5,844 nucleotides of DNA from Candidatus Scatousia excrementipullorum (GTDB lineage Bacteria > Cyanobacteriota > Vampirovibrionia > Gastranaerophilales > Gastranaerophilaceae). The stretch covers positions 1 to 5,844 of the forward strand of contig JADIND010000091.1 in assembly GCA_017694215.1 (NCBI GenBank). Direction: 5' to 3'. The notes under the pieces were generated by a model. The model was not told the DNA's origin and did no database searches. It saw only the letters and a list, made by a program, of their open reading frames with translations. A program made the translations under genes and the position numbers. Numbering within the stretch: the stretch's first letter is position 1; every line of letters starts with the position of its first letter. This document shows positions 4,858 through 5,844 of this stretch, piece after piece.

Positions 4858-5844
4858 TCACCACGGGTAATCGTCAGGAATTTCCCAGTTGTTAAGCTGG
4901 ATTATCTTGGTGCAGTAAGCACAGTTTGTACACCCTTTATAACAGCCCCACGTACCGCCCGAGGTTAAACTTGCCTCATTTCCGTTCCAGTTAAAGGTAT
5001 ATGGTTCAATAAAATTTAAACTTTTTCTTGAATGATTACCGTCTGAATTGTATTTTGCAAACTGAAATTGAAAGCTGTTTCTTGGATTTGTCTGCATTTT
5101 TCCGTTTGCAAAATAAATTAAATCTCCGCCATTACCATCTATATGCATCCATATTAAACCGCCGTTTACCATATGAAAACATATACCCTGCTGTACATTA
5201 TCATATCCTCCAACTACTGCTTCTGTCTGACAATCGCTTACATCTTGAGTCTTCATATACGGAAACAAATATTCATCCAGCCATTCTCTCATTTGAACAA
5301 ACGAATAACTTGTACCGGATTTTATCCAGTCCTGAAAACTTCCCCCGTGCTCGACCTGCACCATTTTGAATGCATTATTTATGGTTGTATTAAAGACTTT
5401 TAACTGGTTTTCAACAACTTTTTTCTGCACATTGGTTATTACCGTCGGCAGTGTCATTGCTGCAACCACACCGATTATGCCGAGCGTTATAAGAACTTCC
5501 GCAAGCGTAAACGCTGCCTTTCTCTTTTTGAAACCCTCCGGCACTTCCGTGCCACTTCCCTTACTAATGGAGGCTTGGTTTTCCATCACCCGCAATGGGA
5601 AAGGGCTAGGGTGAGGGGTTAATACTGTATAAGTTCCTGAAACAAATTCAGGATGACATGACTCTTTACCCTCTCTCTTTGGGAGAGGGTTGAATTGCTT
5701 AATGAACTTTGTGAATTTAGCAATTCGGGTGAGGGTAAACTTCCTTAAACCCTCCGGCACCTCTGTGCCGCATCCATTACAAAGGAAACTTTCGGATTCT
5801 ATATTCTTTAAATTACCTAAAAACTCAAGCGGAGAGCTTAAATC
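4858..5844 (-). CDS. Pilin-like protein with prepilin N-terminal signature, 5' end beyond the window
   Basis: The prepilin-type motif AAFTLAEVLITLGIIGVV is encoded at about 5458-5514, with F as mature residue 1 and E at +5; cleavage would fall after Ala rather than the usual Gly. A single N-terminal membrane helix follows, then a globular domain of about 200 residues. The protein ends with a C-x3-C-x2-C-x2-C cluster and NNWEIPDDYPW. It is probably a pilin or pseudopilin exported and assembled by a type IV pilus or type II secretion machine. The start is unresolved. The frame is open for 111 codons upstream of the mature Phe, to the window edge. Candidate internal starts are GTG 5760, ATG 5586 and GTG 5544; none has a convincing Shine-Dalgarno, though 5544 (MPEGFKKRKAA) would give the most typical prepilin leader. 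The upstream part is read through palindromic repeats. The mature protein call is firm; the N-terminus is not. Confidence 0.85.
   Translation of the reverse strand, partial: DLSSPLEFLGNLKNIESESFLCNGCGTEVPEGLRKFTLTRIAKFTKFIKQFNPLPKREGKESCHPEFVSGTYTVLTPHPSPFPLRVMENQASISKGSGTEVPEGFKKRKAAFTLAEVLITLGIIGVVAAMTLPTVITNVQKKVVENQLKVFNTTINNAFKMVQVEHGGSFQDWIKSGTSYSFVQMREWLDEYLFPYMKTQDVSDCQTEAVVGGYDNVQQGICFHMVNGGLIWMHIDGNGGDLIYFANGKMQTNPRNSFQFQFAKYNSDGNHSRKSLNFIEPYTFNWNGNEASLTSGGTWGCYKGCTNCAYCTKIIQLNNWEIPDDYPW
5531..5567. repeat. Short interspersed repeat, copy 1 (encodes GTEVPEG)
   Basis: This 37-base unit matches 5747-5783 at 31 positions. It contains a small hairpin GGCAC-TTCC-GTGCC (5540-5553). On the minus strand both copies are read in the same frame of the pilin-like gene and give the peptide GTEVPEG. 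This copy ends immediately before the basic KKRK stretch that precedes the prepilin helix. Confidence 0.7.
5586..5726. repeat. Cluster of four palindromic repeat units
   Basis: Four inverted repeats lie nearly end to end: TCACCC with GGGTGA (5586-5614); TCCTGAA with TTCAGGA, loop of five (5635-5653); ACCCTCTC with GAGAGGGT, loop of seven (5668-5690); and GAATTGCT with AGCAATTC (5692-5726). The second and third resemble widespread palindromic intergenic repeats found in many bacterial genomes. Here they are read as coding sequence, giving peptides such as CHPEFVSG and TPHPSPFPL in front of the prepilin signature. They could equally be untranslated if the true start is at 5586 or 5544. Confidence 0.65.
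5747..5783. repeat. Short interspersed repeat, copy 2 (encodes GTEVPEG)
   Basis: This is the second copy of the 37-base unit at 5531-5567, with a slightly longer hairpin CGGCAC-CTCT-GTGCCG (5755-5770). Its start is 216 bases from the start of copy 1, in the same orientation and reading frame. Confidence 0.7.
5819..5844 (-). repeat. Dispersed repeat copy B, at the right edge
   Basis: Identical over 26 bases to 122-147 and in the same orientation. It opens the visible part of the pilin-like reading frame, in frame, and is cut by the end of the window. If the window is a whole contig, the repeat may be what broke the assembly. Confidence 0.85.

Noticed and set aside
5028..5614. Three overlapping plus-strand frames opposite the pilin-like gene
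   Set aside because: They are shadows of a well-supported coding sequence, lack ribosome sites and show no recognisable domains.
5531..5790. CRISPR array
   Set aside because: There are only two copies of the 37-base unit, the distance between them is far too long for a spacer, and the intervening DNA is made of other palindromes.
100..5844. Co-oriented repeats at both edges as the ends of a composite mobile element
   Set aside because: There is no transposase, integrase or recombinase between them, the genes inside are ordinary housekeeping genes, and the repeats read as coding sequence.

Overview
This looks like a short contig from a low-GC, strictly anaerobic bacterium. The best guess is an uncultured gut member of the Gastranaerophilales (Melainabacteria/Vampirovibrionia). 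Three protein features point there from memory of that group: a prepilin signature of the form AFTLAEVLITLGIIGVV, a C-terminal ending NNWEIPDDYPW on the pilin-like protein, and a short N-terminal tag ending in AFKGG on a cytoplasmic-looking peptidase. No rRNA or database match is available here, so the placement is moderate.

Layout in the direction of the minus strand, which carries almost every gene. At the right edge (4858-5844) is a pilin-like (type IV/type II pseudopilin) gene. Its reading frame stays open to the window edge through a cluster of short palindromic repeats. Next is a two-domain M16 zinc metallopeptidase (1931-4738), convergent with a plus-strand large, Alu-containing SRP RNA gene (about 1672-1926). 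A possible 86-aa membrane protein (1400-1660, plus) lies just upstream of the SRP RNA. Then comes a two-gene oxidative-stress operon: desulfoferrodoxin/superoxide reductase (887-1282) overlapping ferritin (385-897) by 11 nt, closed by a strong hairpin (335-376). At the left edge is a separate transcription unit: a near-consensus promoter, a strong Shine-Dalgarno, an ATG at 193, and ten codons later a run of ten G. Nine Gs would put the ATG in frame with an open reading frame running off the window.

The most interesting signal links the two edges. The left-edge frame just after the G-run encodes DLSSPLEFLGSLEGVD. The pilin-like frame begins, exactly at the right edge, with DLSSPLEFLGNLKNIE, with 26 identical nucleotides. 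This suggests a shared 5' cassette that may place several genes, including pilin-like surface proteins, under poly-G slippage (phase variation). The window ends inside the second copy, so its G-run cannot be seen.

Functionally, desulfoferrodoxin reduces superoxide without releasing O2 and the ferritin stores iron and consumes peroxide, a standard anaerobe pairing. The remaining genes concern protein export (SRP), proteolysis and probable surface appendages.
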